From NCBI RefSeq assembly GCF_914768045.1, contig NZ_CAJZCD010000001.1:248001-312000 (forward strand): a DNA stretch of 64,000 nucleotides, written 5' to 3'. Position numbers and translations under genes: made by a program. The notes under the pieces are model-generated. The model was not told the DNA's origin. It saw only the letters and a program-made list of their open reading frames with translations, and did not search any database. Shown one piece after another: positions 9,913-19,900 of the stretch (within the stretch, counting starts at the first letter, position 1; each line of letters begins with the position of its first letter). Source of the DNA: Snodgrassella communis (GTDB taxonomy: Bacteria; Pseudomonadota; Gammaproteobacteria; Burkholderiales; Neisseriaceae).

Positions 9913-10422
9913 TCACTCTGTTTTAGCATTCTTTTCCGTTAACTGTACCGCACCGGCCACATCTCCCGGCATAAACACATAAGCACGCCCGAAACCGGTT
10001 ACCAGACGCGCTTTTTCCAGTTGCAGGCGAAACAGCATAAAATCCGGCAACTCGCCCAGCACATCTACCGTTTTGCCTAGCTTAGCTTTCATCGTCTGCA
10101 AAGCCGCAATACCATCAGTAGTATCTTTTTCAATAGTGGTTACCGACACCGTGTAATTTAGCCGCGCACGGGCAAATATATTGCGAGCAGAAGCTTCATC
10201 TTCAATCAGCATCACATTCGCCTGCTGCTGCCGCTGTAAATTCTGCGTATGTAACGACAATCCCGACAACAACACATACAGACAACCATCATGCTCGGCA
10301 AATGGCGCATAGCTCGCTAGTGGCACCCCATCCTGTCCTACTGTAGCCAGAACCAGAGAATCTAACTGCTGTAGCCGTGTTACGGCTGCCTGAAGTTCAG
10401 CTATATCATGTTGCTCGCTCAT
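9913..10422 (-). CDS. HugZ/HutZ-like haem-utilisation protein (PNPOx-like split barrel)
   Basis: The protein (169 residues from the ATG at 10422) has the split-barrel fold of pyridoxamine-phosphate-oxidase-like proteins. Recognised blocks are SLVLATVGQDGVPLASYAPFAE, YVLLSGLSLHTQNLQ, VMLIEDE, and the C-terminal LVTGFGRAYVF, which in HugZ-type enzymes belongs to the haem-degrading subgroup. The start at 10422 is preferred over an upstream in-frame codon because TAGGA precedes it and the extra residues have no homology. A Fur-box-like sequence lies 36 bp upstream, which fits iron-controlled haem degradation. It could instead be a plain flavin-binding pyridoxamine-oxidase-like protein. Confidence 0.72.
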   Translation of the reverse strand: MSEQHDIAELQAAVTRLQQLDSLVLATVGQDGVPLASYAPFAEHDGCLYVLLSGLSLHTQNLQRQQQANVMLIEDEASARNIFARARLNYTVSVTTIEKDTTDGIAALQTMKAKLGKTVDVLGELPDFMLFRLQLEKARLVTGFGRAYVFMPGDVAGAVQLTEKNAKTE

Positions 10423-10457
10423 ATATCTATTCCTAAATCGGATTAACCATATCAAAT

Positions 10458-10476
10458 ATTAATGATAATAATTTCC
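10458..10476 (-). promoter_or_regulatory. Candidate Fur box upstream of the HugZ-like gene
   Basis: The 19 bases beginning ATTAATGATAATAATTT match the classic Fur consensus (three GATAAT-type hexamers) at 14 of 19 positions. The site sits 36 bp upstream of the predicted start, where a repressor would cover the promoter. The region is AT-rich, so some of the match could be chance. Confidence 0.5.
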
Positions 10477-10750
10477 ATCTGAAAACTCAAACACCATTTA
10501 TATACTCTGCACCACCCATCATTGCCCGCAAAAACATCCATACCCAACAATACAGATAAAAAAATAATTCTGAATCAATTATAAACATAAACAACTGATC
10601 TAAATCAACATATCTGCCATCCGTCAGCCCATTTTACAGCGGCAATAAAAACATATTAAATATCAACAACCCAAAATTTAGGTAAAATCACCAGCCGGCC
10701 TCCACTAACCCTTTCAAATCGACTTAACCAACCAGCAGTGGTACAGCATC

Positions 10751-11296
10751 ATGACTAAACAGCATAATCAAACAACAAAACAACCCCAGAAACATCCTCG
10801 ACCATTTAAGCAGCGACTGCTCAAACTGGTATTATTCTGCGGTTTTCTGATTCTGTTTATCTTCCTGCAAGCCAATCTGGACAGCAGAACAGCCGAAAAC
10901 CGCAAACCTTGGCACTCAGATTTCACCATTGCCGCATTTGAACCAAATGGCTCCTTTCTGGCCTTACCCTATTCCTATGTCCAGCAGCATTCACTGGCTA
11001 AAACTACCTTTCTGGCCAAAAAACCAGACGGCAGCAAACAAAAGAATGACAACGATACCTTTAGCTACAAAGTTGTACAGCAAACAGCGCAACAACAACT
11101 GATCCAAACCAGCTTGCGGACATCCCGCAGCATAACTGTTGCCACCTATCAAGCAACAGCCAGCACTGTTACACCCATCAAATCCACTGCCTATACCGTA
11201 GAACAGATATCCATAGCTGCAGTATTGGCCTTAATCAGCGTATTAATCTTACAGTTTTTATACCGGCTTTTACGCCGTCGCATTTCTCACCAGTAA
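10751..11296 (+). CDS. Two-TM membrane protein of unknown function, 'DFTI' family (copy 1)
   Basis: I do not recognise a named family. The 181-residue protein has a basic N-terminus, one membrane helix (LVLFCGFLILFIFLQA), a periplasmic or extracytoplasmic region of about 100 residues, and a second helix near the C-terminus (ISIAAVLALISVLILQFL) followed by RRRR. The middle region shares HSDFTI, DTFSYK, TYQ and TPIKS in order and spacing with the proteins at 54893-55417 and 57992-58408, so all three belong to one family. The other two lie among Rhs toxin remnants, which hints at an immunity-type role. This copy stands alone upstream of and convergent with obgE. Confidence 0.75.
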   Translation: MTKQHNQTTKQPQKHPRPFKQRLLKLVLFCGFLILFIFLQANLDSRTAENRKPWHSDFTIAAFEPNGSFLALPYSYVQQHSLAKTTFLAKKPDGSKQKNDNDTFSYKVVQQTAQQQLIQTSLRTSRSITVATYQATASTVTPIKSTAYTVEQISIAAVLALISVLILQFLYRLLRRRISHQ

Positions 11297-11343
11297 GCAA
11301 ATTAAACTTTTCCTTTCACATATCTCCTGCCTTATTCAAACAC

Positions 11344-11368
11344 AAAAAAGCCACCTGTAACAGGTGGC
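11344..11368 (-). terminator. Rho-independent terminator of the rplU-rpmA-obgE unit
   Basis: GCCACCTG (11350-11357) and CAGGTGGC (11361-11368) form an 8-bp stem with a 3-base loop. Read on the minus strand, the stem is followed by TTTTTTG. It lies just after the obgE stop. Confidence 0.85.
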
Positions 11369-11394
11369 CAAACAAACCATACCAATTGATTGAA

Positions 11395-12549
<1,155 letters not shown>

Positions 12550-12658
12550 TTATGCCCGGGCAGACAAAAAGCGTACTGCCCATGTGAAAGCGTCATAGCG
12601 TGATTATAGCTAAACTACAGCACAATAGTGCTGACTATTCACCACAACCGGCTTTACA

Positions 12659-12689
12659 ACAAAAAAGCCCTGCCAGACAGGCAGGGCTT
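12659..12689 (-). terminator. Strong hairpin after rpmA
   Basis: AAGCCCTGCC (12665-12674) and GGCAGGGCTT (12680-12689) form a perfect 10-bp stem with a 5-base loop. The minus strand continues with TTTTT. It should attenuate read-through from ribosomal protein genes into obgE. Confidence 0.85.
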
Positions 12690-12704
12690 AGTATCAGTAA
12701 AAAC

Positions 12705-12977
12705 TTACTCGTCTGCGCCAGTATACGGACGCACACTTACCGTTTTACGGTTCAACGCACCTTTTACGGCAAATTCCACATAACCATCCACTTTAGCGAA
12801 TAAAGTGTGGTCTTTACCCATACCTACATTTTCACCAGCGTGAAAACGGGTACCGCGTTGACGAACAATAATTGAACCAGCCGGAATCAACTCATTACCA
12901 AAAGCTTTAACGCCTAAGCGTTTGGCTTCTGAATCACGACCGTTGCGGGAGCTACCGCCTGCTTTTTTGTGTGCCAT
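12705..12977 (-). CDS. rpmA: Large ribosomal subunit protein bL27
   Basis: A full-length 90-residue bL27 with the conserved opening [16 protein letters not shown] and [26 protein letters not shown] contains the segment near the peptidyl transferase centre. The N-terminus starts directly at the mature AHKK form, with no cleavable extension of the Firmicutes type. It is 20 bp downstream of rplU and co-transcribed. Confidence 0.98.
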   Translation of the reverse strand: MAHKKAGGSSRNGRDSEAKRLGVKAFGNELIPAGSIIVRQRGTRFHAGENVGMGKDHTLFAKVDGYVEFAVKGALNRKTVSVRPYTGADE

Positions 12978-12997
12978 TCTGTTATTCCTTCACTCAA

Positions 12998-13306
12998 TTA
13001 GGCAATCGCCACGATTTCAATCTGGGTAAAATTCTGGCGGTGACCTTGACGTTTCTGGTAATGTTTACGACGACGCATTTTGAAAATGCGTACCTTATCG
13101 TGACGGCCATGGGCAACCACTTTAGCGGTTACTTTCGCACCTTCAATAAAAGGCGTACCCACCTTCACCGCTTCACCGTCAGCAATCATCAAAACTTCAT
13201 TCAGTTCGATCTGGCTGTCGAGTTCTGCTGGTATCTGTTCTACTTTTAATTTTTCGCCAACGGTAACTTTATACTGTTTACCGCCGGTTTTTACGACCGC
13301 GTACAT
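12998..13306 (-). CDS. rplU: Large ribosomal subunit protein bL21
   Basis: A 102-residue bL21 beginning [14 protein letters not shown], with [13 protein letters not shown] and the basic C-terminal signature [20 protein letters not shown]. The frame is open upstream, but GGAG sits just before the chosen ATG and homology starts there. A consensus promoter lies 69 bp upstream. A short hairpin of the type TTCCG/CGGAA lies in the leader at about 13350-13370; whether it regulates is unknown. Confidence 0.98.
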   Translation of the reverse strand: MYAVVKTGGKQYKVTVGEKLKVEQIPAELDSQIELNEVLMIADGEAVKVGTPFIEGAKVTAKVVAHGRHDKVRIFKMRRRKHYQKRQGHRQNFTQIEIVAIA

Positions 13307-13374
13307 ACTCAACTCCAATAGGAATTCAATTAAAAAAACAAAAACTAAATTTCCGCACAAAAACGGAATTGGCA

Positions 13375-13404
13375 ATTATAACAATCACTGATTTTACTGT
13401 CAAA
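13375..13404 (-). promoter_or_regulatory. Consensus sigma-70 promoter for rplU-rpmA-obgE
   Basis: On the minus strand TTGACA (13399-13404) is followed by a 17-base spacer and TATAAT (13375-13380). Both hexamers are perfect consensus and the spacing is optimal, as expected for a highly expressed ribosomal protein operon. Confidence 0.9.
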
Positions 13405-14263
13405 ACAGTAAATAAAATATCTTTCTGTCTGTATAGAACTGAAACAATATATATACATATAAAGACTGCAATCCGAATATATCTATCTTTCCACTATCAG
13501 CATCACACCTGCCAGTAAACCGCCTTACTAACAGCCAGTTAAGAAGCAGTAATCAAACCTGTAGCAATGACTTCATCAATAACACTCAGCACTATAGGCA
13601 TCTGCATAAGACTTCCTATCTGCAACACTGGCTAAGCTTAGCGTACTGTTCAAGCAAAAATCATGGCCACAAATTCTTGCTGATTAATCGAACATCCAAC
13701 AACCGGCTCCACACTATAAATAACTAACTTTATTAATCTGAAAACCTTATCCTAAAATACAGCCAATACACAAAAAAACCACAAAAAATTTCTTTACGAA
13801 CACAGAAATTTGCAAAAAGCAATTTAATGCCAAAAAAAGTCAATAAAAACCTATTTTATTATTAATTATGACATATTTAAGCAATAAAATAACAAACAAA
13901 TCATTCAAAACCAAGAATTACACACACCAAACCCATTCAGCATTTATCTATAAACTAATACTAACTATAACTTAGTGCTTGAATTAACATTGATTAGCAA
14001 ATTTAAAATAGTATCAATAGCAGACAAGCTGAAAACCAGCTAGATACAAGGCTGAAATAAATTTCATCTCTAATTTCATAACAATCAATCGACATAAATA
14101 TTAAAATCAAAAGCATAAAAAAAGGCCAATCGAAAATATTTAATCTCCAGTTCAGCAAAATTTCCTCTCCTAAACTAATGTCATTTACACAACCTATTGA
14201 AAAAAATTAGACTTTATTTGTGTTAACATAAATTTTCCTTAATAAATCAATTTAGGAAATAAA
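13405..14263. other. Long AT-rich intergenic region, no gene seen
   Basis: About 860 bases between the rplU promoter and a small secreted-protein gene. Both strands have dense stop codons. I saw no tRNA-like cloverleaf, transposon end or long hairpin. The last 60 bases carry the ribosome site (TTTAGGAAATAAAATG) of the next gene. Decayed genes or small RNAs cannot be excluded by eye. Confidence 0.5.
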
Positions 14264-14557
14264 ATGAAAAAATTAGCCGTACTTTTTACATCTTTGCTTT
14301 TAGCCCTTCCCGCCAGCAGCTTTGCCGGTAATTCCAATGTAGGCATAGTTCACCCTATCGGTGATGTTAATTTACCTATTGCCAAACCGATTGAGATCAC
14401 TTCTCCTTGGTTATTAGTTGAATCAAAACCCATTTTGCATATTCTGTACATTTGTACTTGGCAGCGTGCTACCATCAACATTAATGGCACCACCAAAATA
14501 GAGAAACAAACACATCTTGGTCTTGGCAGCTGTATACACACCATGCCCAAAAACTAA
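14264..14557 (+). CDS. Small secreted protein of unknown function
   Basis: A 97-residue protein with a clear Sec signal peptide: MKKLAVLFTSLLLALPASSFA, with likely cleavage after the SFA. No lipobox cysteine is present. The mature part of about 76 residues contains PIGDVNLPIAKPIEI and two cysteines (CTW, SCI) that could form a disulfide. I do not recognise the family. AGGAAATAAAATG is a good ribosome site and a UUCG-loop terminator follows, so it looks like a real monocistronic gene. Confidence 0.65.
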   Translation: MKKLAVLFTSLLLALPASSFAGNSNVGIVHPIGDVNLPIAKPIEITSPWLLVESKPILHILYICTWQRATININGTTKIEKQTHLGLGSCIHTMPKN

Positions 14558-14579
14558 ACGGCATTTAAATACCCATATC

Positions 14580-14607
14580 AAACTCCTTATTCGTAAGGAG
14601 TTTTTTA
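14580..14607 (+). terminator. UUCG-tetraloop terminator of the small secreted-protein gene
   Basis: AAACTCCTTA (14580-14589) and TAAGGAGTTT (14594-14603) pair perfectly across a TTCG loop, followed by TTTATT. Confidence 0.9.
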
Positions 14608-15402
14608 TTGACCGTAGCATTTCAGACTGGCTACACCCGATTTGCACAATCCAGCCAGATTATCTGGTCTCAATCATTGAAGAACACCAAACAGCAACAT
14701 ACTTTGATTACCCAAAAACATTTACATAGCTATATACATACAAATCTGATAGTGAACTTATCCGCACAAACTTAGCTACAGTAAGCGCACAGCAACATTT
14801 TTACCTTACCAACCTCACCTGCCAATACATTAATCTTTATATATACCGGTAGACAAAAGCCGCCATTAATTGCATACAGAAAAATAACCACACCAAATAT
14901 AATCTTGACCGATTTCGTCTCTGCATCCCCTTACAGCAATATTGAAGCCATCGCCAAAAGCACAGCAAACAGCACAATATCCAGCGTAATACTAGAAAAA
15001 CCAATATCTGTAGCCATAAACTTATATTGATACCAAAAACATTATTCACACGCCCTAATCCATTAGCAAAAATACACGCACTGTCTGTACCGGACAAAAT
15101 CAGCTACCTAACTAGCATCAATCCAGCAGCCATACGTTACCAAAGCAAGCAACATACTCACCTAGAACAACTGCAATTTGATCAACCAACTGACTCACAT
15201 ATATCTACAGACATAAAAGCCTACTGCGCATTCAATCTTCAGCACCTTACTGCGGCCACAGAATCCATCTGAATTAACCCAATCTAACTTTTCTCTTTCC
15301 TAAATTGATTTCAAGTATAATAATAGACAATAGTGCCCAGCAGTTACGAGCACATATGGATTAAATCACATCACCAGTACCAGTTGCAGAAACCTTAAAC
15401 AC
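14608..15402. other. Intergenic region upstream of ispB, possible gene remnants
   Basis: About 800 bases without a gene I can support. On the minus strand a stretch of hydrophobic codons (about 14931-15017, 28 codons from an ATG) ends in LDIVLFAVLLAMASILL. It loosely recalls the C-terminal helix of the three-copy membrane protein family seen elsewhere here, but there is no good ribosome site. An open plus-strand frame at 15027-15272 has no recognisable features. Confidence 0.4.
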
Positions 15403-16377
15403 ATGCTTGAAAACCTGCCTTATTTCCAAAAACACCTGCCAGAAGACCTAAACCGAGTTGATGCAGTAATCAACCGAGCTGTCGAATCTGAAGTTGTCCT
15501 GATTTCTCAAATCGGCCAGTACATTATCAGCGCCGGCGGAAAACGTCTGCGCCCGATAATCACCATTCTTGCCGGTAAGGCACTGGGCTACAATGAGGAT
15601 CCACTGTTTTCACTGGCAGCCATGGTGGAATTCATCCACACCTCTACCCTGCTGCACGATGATGTAGTAGATGAAAGCGACCTGCGCCGTGGCCGTGAAA
15701 CCGCAAACAACCTGTTTGGTAATGCCGCAGCCGTACTGGTAGGTGACTTCCTCTATACCCGCGCCTTTCAGCTAATGGTAGGTTCCGGCAGCCTGCGTAT
15801 TCTGGAAGTAATGGCCGAAGCCACCAATATCATCGCTGAGGGTGAAGTGATGCAGCTGATGAATATTGGCAATATCGACATAACCGAAGAACAGTATCTA
15901 CAGGTAATCAAATACAAAACCGCCAAATTATTTCAGGCCGCAGCACAGGTGGGCGCCATACTGGCCAAGGCTACCGAAAAACAGGAACTGGCACTGAAAA
16001 ACTACGGCACTTATCTGGGCACAGCATTCCAGATTATCGATGATGTGCTGGATTACGCCGGCGATGTAGATACCATTGGTAAAAACGTTGGTGACGATCT
16101 GGCCGAAGGTAAGCCCACCCTACCGCTGATTTACCTGCTCAATCAGGGCAGCCCTGCCGCCGCTGCTGATGTGCGCCACGCACTGGAGCATGCCGACCGC
16201 AGCTATTTCGACAAAATTCACCATCATGTTATTCATTCAGATGCATTGGCCTATTGCACCGAACAGGCCAAAAAAGCAGTAGATGCCGCCATTAACTGCC
16301 TGAATGATTTACCAAATAACGATACCACACAGGCCATGCGTGATTTAGCATTGGCATCTTTAGCCCGAATCTCTTAA
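15403..16377 (+). CDS. ispB: Octaprenyl (all-trans polyprenyl) diphosphate synthase
   Basis: A 324-residue trans-prenyltransferase. It has GGKRLRP for substrate binding, the first Asp-rich motif LLHDDVVDESDLRRG, GDFLYTRAF, the lysine in IKYKTAKLF, and the second Asp-rich motif QIIDDVLDYAGD. IspB makes the side chain of ubiquinone, linking it to UbiB (8297-9826). Chain length cannot be read from sequence by eye, but octaprenyl is usual in the family. Confidence 0.93.
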   Translation: MLENLPYFQKHLPEDLNRVDAVINRAVESEVVLISQIGQYIISAGGKRLRPIITILAGKALGYNEDPLFSLAAMVEFIHTSTLLHDDVVDESDLRRGRETANNLFGNAAAVLVGDFLYTRAFQLMVGSGSLRILEVMAEATNIIAEGEVMQLMNIGNIDITEEQYLQVIKYKTAKLFQAAAQVGAILAKATEKQELALKNYGTYLGTAFQIIDDVLDYAGDVDTIGKNVGDDLAEGKPTLPLIYLLNQGSPAAAADVRHALEHADRSYFDKIHHHVIHSDALAYCTEQAKKAVDAAINCLNDLPNNDTTQAMRDLALASLARIS

Positions 16378-16383
16378 AATAGC

Positions 16384-16418
16384 GGGCTATGGCTGATTCC
16401 AACCATAGCCCTGTTTTT
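16384..16418 (+). terminator. ispB terminator
   Basis: GGGCTATGG (16384-16392) and CCATAGCCC (16403-16411) pair perfectly across 10 bases, followed by TGTTTTT. It separates ispB from the tRNA gene. Confidence 0.85.
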
Positions 16419-16422
16419 CAGT

Positions 16423-16497
16423 CTCGCCGTAGTTCAACGGATAGAACACATGCCTCCTAAGCGTGTGATACAGGTTCGATTCCTGTCGGCGGGACCA
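16423..16497 (+). tRNA. tRNA-Arg (anticodon CCT)
   Basis: A complete cloverleaf can be drawn. The acceptor CTCGCCG pairs with CGGCGGG (one G-U). The D stem is GTTC/GAAC and the anticodon stem CATGC/GCGTG, with loop CTCCTAA giving anticodon CCT. The T arm is ACAGG-TTCGATT-CCTGT, discriminator A, and CCA is encoded. The AT-rich four-gene operon starts right after it, so it may mark an integration point, but I found no repeat of its 3' end further on. Confidence 0.95.
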
Positions 16498-16530
16498 TTT
16501 CCCCAGACCCGGTTACTACACGCTAAATAA

Positions 16531-17586
16531 TCAGTTTTCTTCCTGATAATAAATCTTATAAAACTTACGCCCATCACCATCTCTACCTTTTTCAATCATA
16601 TCTTTGCCACCGTGAATATAGATATGAAAATTTTTATCCAGCTTCACTACACTCTTAAAATACCTCTCCTGTTTTTTTACTGCTTTCGGAGAAATATCAA
16701 AGTTCTTAACCGGTTCTAATTGCGTTTCCTGCGCATAATTCTGACTAAAATCTTGATATTTCTTAATTAAATCATCTTTTGCAAACACCTGCTGCTCAAA
16801 TTCCTGTAAATCAAACTGTTCATTATTTTTAAAATAGTCCACAGAACGATTAAGTAAATCTATTTTTTCCGACTTACTGGCTTCATCATCAGCATCCATG
16901 GTTTGAGCTATAAATTGCTTGGCCGTTTCCATAATATATGTCGTCTGATGAAATTCGTTATTGATTGGTTTAATACTTAGAAAATCTTCTGTCCAGTACT
17001 TGGCTTCTGCACGTCTGTTAGTGTTATCCACAATGGCAATCAGATAGCCCTGTTCCCGATGCAGATTAAAAATTAGGCAACCTTTATCCAGCTTCTGAAT
17101 ACTTAAGCCTTCAATATCCGCCAAATCGTAACCAGTTTGCTTGTCTTCAACTTTAAGAATTTTCTGCTTATTTTCAGATTTAAAGATACCAATACAATCC
17201 ACTAATTCATCATCAACTGTACAATCAGCAAGATAAAATACCCCTAACTCACCAGCTTTGATTTGCGGGTGGTTACTTTTCTCATACAGATAACGCCCCA
17301 TATTTTTAGACTGATTGATAAAACTATCAATATCAGTGTTCTCAAACATGGCATTGATAATGGTATAAACTGGATTAAGCTCCAAATCGGGAAAAAAATG
17401 AAACTGATACAATTCATCAAATTTGAAATTAGAAGTGATTAACTTATTAAAAGTATCTTCCACATTCGTATAATCGCTTAACTCATCACACAGGCGTACA
17501 CCATCCGCAGTACTTTTATTACCAATACTGTGTATAATTAATCTACTAATATTTCCAAGAACAAATTTCGGCATAAATTCAAACAT
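16531..17586 (-). CDS. Nucleoid-associated protein, YejK/NdpA family (PF04245)
   Basis: This 351-residue protein matches the 37-kDa nucleoid-associated family. It opens ISRLIIHSIGNKS, has a middle region with GELGVFYLADCTVDDELVDCIGIFKSE, and FLSIKPINNEFHQTTYIM. The C-terminal basic part ends with KFYKIYY. E. coli YejK binds nucleoid DNA and interacts with type II topoisomerases. Its start codon is only 2 bases after the stop of the ABC ATPase gene, so it is the fourth gene of that operon and likely translated by coupling. Its base composition is slightly less AT-rich than the other three genes. Its role in the system is inference. Confidence 0.8.
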   Translation of the reverse strand: MFEFMPKFVLGNISRLIIHSIGNKSTADGVRLCDELSDYTNVEDTFNKLITSNFKFDELYQFHFFPDLELNPVYTIINAMFENTDIDSFINQSKNMGRYLYEKSNHPQIKAGELGVFYLADCTVDDELVDCIGIFKSENKQKILKVEDKQTGYDLADIEGLSIQKLDKGCLIFNLHREQGYLIAIVDNTNRRAEAKYWTEDFLSIKPINNEFHQTTYIMETAKQFIAQTMDADDEASKSEKIDLLNRSVDYFKNNEQFDLQEFEQQVFAKDDLIKKYQDFSQNYAQETQLEPVKNFDISPKAVKKQERYFKSVVKLDKNFHIYIHGGKDMIEKGRDGDGRKFYKIYYQEEN

Positions 17587-17588
17587 TC

Positions 17589-19451
17589 TTATATAAGTTC
17601 ATTTGGTATAAGGGCATTCCCATCAATAAATTCATCAATCAAAATAAAATTTGGCAATTTTTCCCAATCACTTGGTAATGCATGTTCTGTCAAAATTATT
17701 TGAAACGGGGTTTTATTTTTAATAACCATTGTATCAATAAAAGAATTAAGCACATGAAAAATTGTTTGCAGCATTTCTTGATCTTTTTCATAGCGCAAAA
17801 AGGGAATGCTAGGCTGGTCAATAAAAATAATTTGTGGCACATAATGAATATTCATATTAAACATATGTATATGCAACGCCAAGTACATGCATAAATGCAA
17901 AAACACATAATTAGCCTGACTCCCTATCTCACTAATAGGAAAGAATGACGCCATATTTGGTGGGCAGATATCTAATGTTAAATTTTTTATATTCAAAGCC
18001 ACACTATATTCACTATACTCTGTGAACCAGTTAAGTTGAGTATAGACTTTCTGTATACATTCATTTAATAAGCGTATTTTTTGTAATTTTATAATCTCAT
18101 ATTGGCATTCAGCAGATTCCTTAGAAAATTCATCTTTTTTGTCATTTAAACGCTGTAATTCTTTTAAGTTAGTCGCTAAATCACATTCAATTTTATTAAT
18201 CTCTTCAGCATTCAAAAGAGATTTTAATCTACCTTCTATATTTCCAATATTGATAAAACTTGCATTGTCGTGCAAAAAATTATTTGATGATTTATTTTTT
18301 TCTTTAATTTGCCTATTAATATTATTTAGTTGTTCTTCAAATACTTTCAAATCTTCAGAAACATCTAATGGTGAAATTTGTTGATTAATACTTTTCTTAA
18401 TCTTGGAAAAAGAATCTGCCAGCGACTGTAAAAATAATTGTGTTTCATAAGAGTTGGCCAGTTGATTTGACAAATTCTCATTTAAAAATTCAATTGGTTG
18501 TAGGCTATCTGCCAACTTCCTTAAATTTTCTCTGTAATTTTCATATTCTCGTTTGTATTTTTTTAACTTCTGTATTTCTAGAATAATATCATTTCTTTTT
18601 TGATTGAGTCTTTCATCATCTTCATCAAGACCAGAATTACCTACTGCCATACTTTTAGCGATGATAATGATTTGCTCAATCAATGTTATTGCTTCGTTTT
18701 CATTTTTAAATGTTTGCGATGAATCAATAAAATTGTATTTTTTAGAATCATCAATTAATGATTTTACTTTATTTTTATATTCTTCGATTATTTTTTCATT
18801 TTTTTTAATATTACCTATAATTTGATTAATTTCTCTAGTAATTCCTTTTGTAGCTTTATTTGTAGCTTTTATTTCAACATTATTAGCGCCAATAATTAAT
18901 TCAAATATATGATTGAGCATTTTACCAGTGCCGCTATATTTGAAATCGTCGCTAAAAAATTTTTGGTCAAAATATATATCAGGTTGAGCAATAATTTTTT
19001 CTGTTAATGTACAGAAAATCAAAAAATGTCGATAAGATAATAAATTATTGTAAGCCTGTTTCAATTCATTAGAAAAGTTAAAATATTTATTTAGATGTTG
19101 TTTAGTCTTTAAGATAGTTTGGTTACTTACGGGTTTTTCAGGTAAAGGGCCTAAACTAAAATATATATCTTGAGATACAATACCGTTTTCTGGGGAGCTT
19201 CGAGCTATGGAGATTTCTTGCCCATCAAGAATTAAACGGATTCCAAACCACGATACAGCATTAGCAATTTTATCTGCAATTTGTGTTTTACCAGAAAGTA
19301 AACAATAATCAACAATACGCCAGATAGTGGTTTTACCAGTACTTGAACTTCCTGTAATAACATTAATTTTATTGGGTTTAAACAAATAACTTTTAGGAGA
19401 TATGGATTCGTTTTTAAACCAAAGTTTAATTTCGAGTAATATAAATTTCAT
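17589..19451 (-). CDS. ABC-type ATPase of an ABC three-component system (DUF3732-like)
   Basis: A 620-residue SMC/Rad50-like ATPase. The Walker A, GSSSTGKTT, is at residues 34-42, within the DUF3732-like opening. A long central region is rich in Lys, Glu, Asn and Leu and is predicted to be coiled coil (about residues 190-460). The C-terminal lobe has the Walker-B-like IIFIDQPSIPFLRYEKD and a histidine in ILTEHALPSDW. DUF3732 proteins are the ATPase of ABC-3C conflict systems. The gene overlaps the middle component by 4 bases and is strongly AT-rich. Confidence 0.82.
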   Translation of the reverse strand: MKFILLEIKLWFKNESISPKSYLFKPNKINVITGSSSTGKTTIWRIVDYCLLSGKTQIADKIANAVSWFGIRLILDGQEISIARSSPENGIVSQDIYFSLGPLPEKPVSNQTILKTKQHLNKYFNFSNELKQAYNNLLSYRHFLIFCTLTEKIIAQPDIYFDQKFFSDDFKYSGTGKMLNHIFELIIGANNVEIKATNKATKGITREINQIIGNIKKNEKIIEEYKNKVKSLIDDSKKYNFIDSSQTFKNENEAITLIEQIIIIAKSMAVGNSGLDEDDERLNQKRNDIILEIQKLKKYKREYENYRENLRKLADSLQPIEFLNENLSNQLANSYETQLFLQSLADSFSKIKKSINQQISPLDVSEDLKVFEEQLNNINRQIKEKNKSSNNFLHDNASFINIGNIEGRLKSLLNAEEINKIECDLATNLKELQRLNDKKDEFSKESAECQYEIIKLQKIRLLNECIQKVYTQLNWFTEYSEYSVALNIKNLTLDICPPNMASFFPISEIGSQANYVFLHLCMYLALHIHMFNMNIHYVPQIIFIDQPSIPFLRYEKDQEMLQTIFHVLNSFIDTMVIKNKTPFQIILTEHALPSDWEKLPNFILIDEFIDGNALIPNELI

Positions 19452-19900
19452 AACTGTATCTTAAATATGATGTACAAATCAGTAAGTGAATAATCTTTAA
19501 TCAATTCTACAAATATAGGTATGACTTTTTCTATTTTTATAAATCTTATCCCTAGTTTATTGATATCAAATTCAAGTTCTTTTTTTATAGATATCATATC
19601 TGTAATTTTTATCACACCACTTTTGCGCAAAATCATCAGTGCATTAATAGTAACAGGCAACAATGAAAGAAATCTGTTATTAAATGCAGTAAAATATAGA
19701 CGTTTATCCTGAACAAACTGCTCTATATTTAAATAATTAACTTCTTTTCTTAATAGATGATTAACTGTACGGTTATCAAATAAGAAAGGCAAAATTAAGG
19801 GAGCTAATGCAATATCAATCTGTTTTAATTTATTTATCATGGACAATAAAGCAGTTGTAGCAATAGCTTCGTTATTATAAAGATAATATATTGGTTTCAT
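19448..19900 (-). CDS. ABC three-component system middle component (MC)
   Basis: This 150-residue protein begins YYLYNNEAIATTALLSMINKL, the typical opening of ABC-3C middle components (YNNE-x-A... ALLS). The rest is helical with a winged-helix-like end (LELRFIKI-type segment FDINKLGIRFIKIEKVIP). MC proteins are thought to bridge the ATPase and the effector. It overlaps both neighbours by 4 bases (ATGA), so the three are translationally coupled. Confidence 0.78.
   Translation of the reverse strand: MKPIYYLYNNEAIATTALLSMINKLKQIDIALAPLILPFLFDNRTVNHLLRKEVNYLNIEQFVQDKRLYFTAFNNRFLSLLPVTINALMILRKSGVIKITDMISIKKELEFDINKLGIRFIKIEKVIPIFVELIKDYSLTDLYIIFKIQL

Noticed and set aside
13405-14263. Possible CRISPR array or small RNA in the long gap
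   Set aside because: No direct repeats with regular spacing were seen anywhere in the window, and no terminator-bounded RNA-like element stands out here.
14350-14729. Overlapping open frames on both strands around the small secreted protein
   Set aside because: The signal-peptide gene with a good ribosome site and terminator explains the region; the others are shadows.
14931-15017. 28-codon hydrophobic frame on the minus strand, type I toxin-like
   Set aside because: No ribosome site and no visible antisense RNA promoter; too little evidence to call a toxin.
15027-15272. 81-codon plus-strand frame upstream of ispB
   Set aside because: No recognisable motif, weak start, and composition like the non-coding surroundings.
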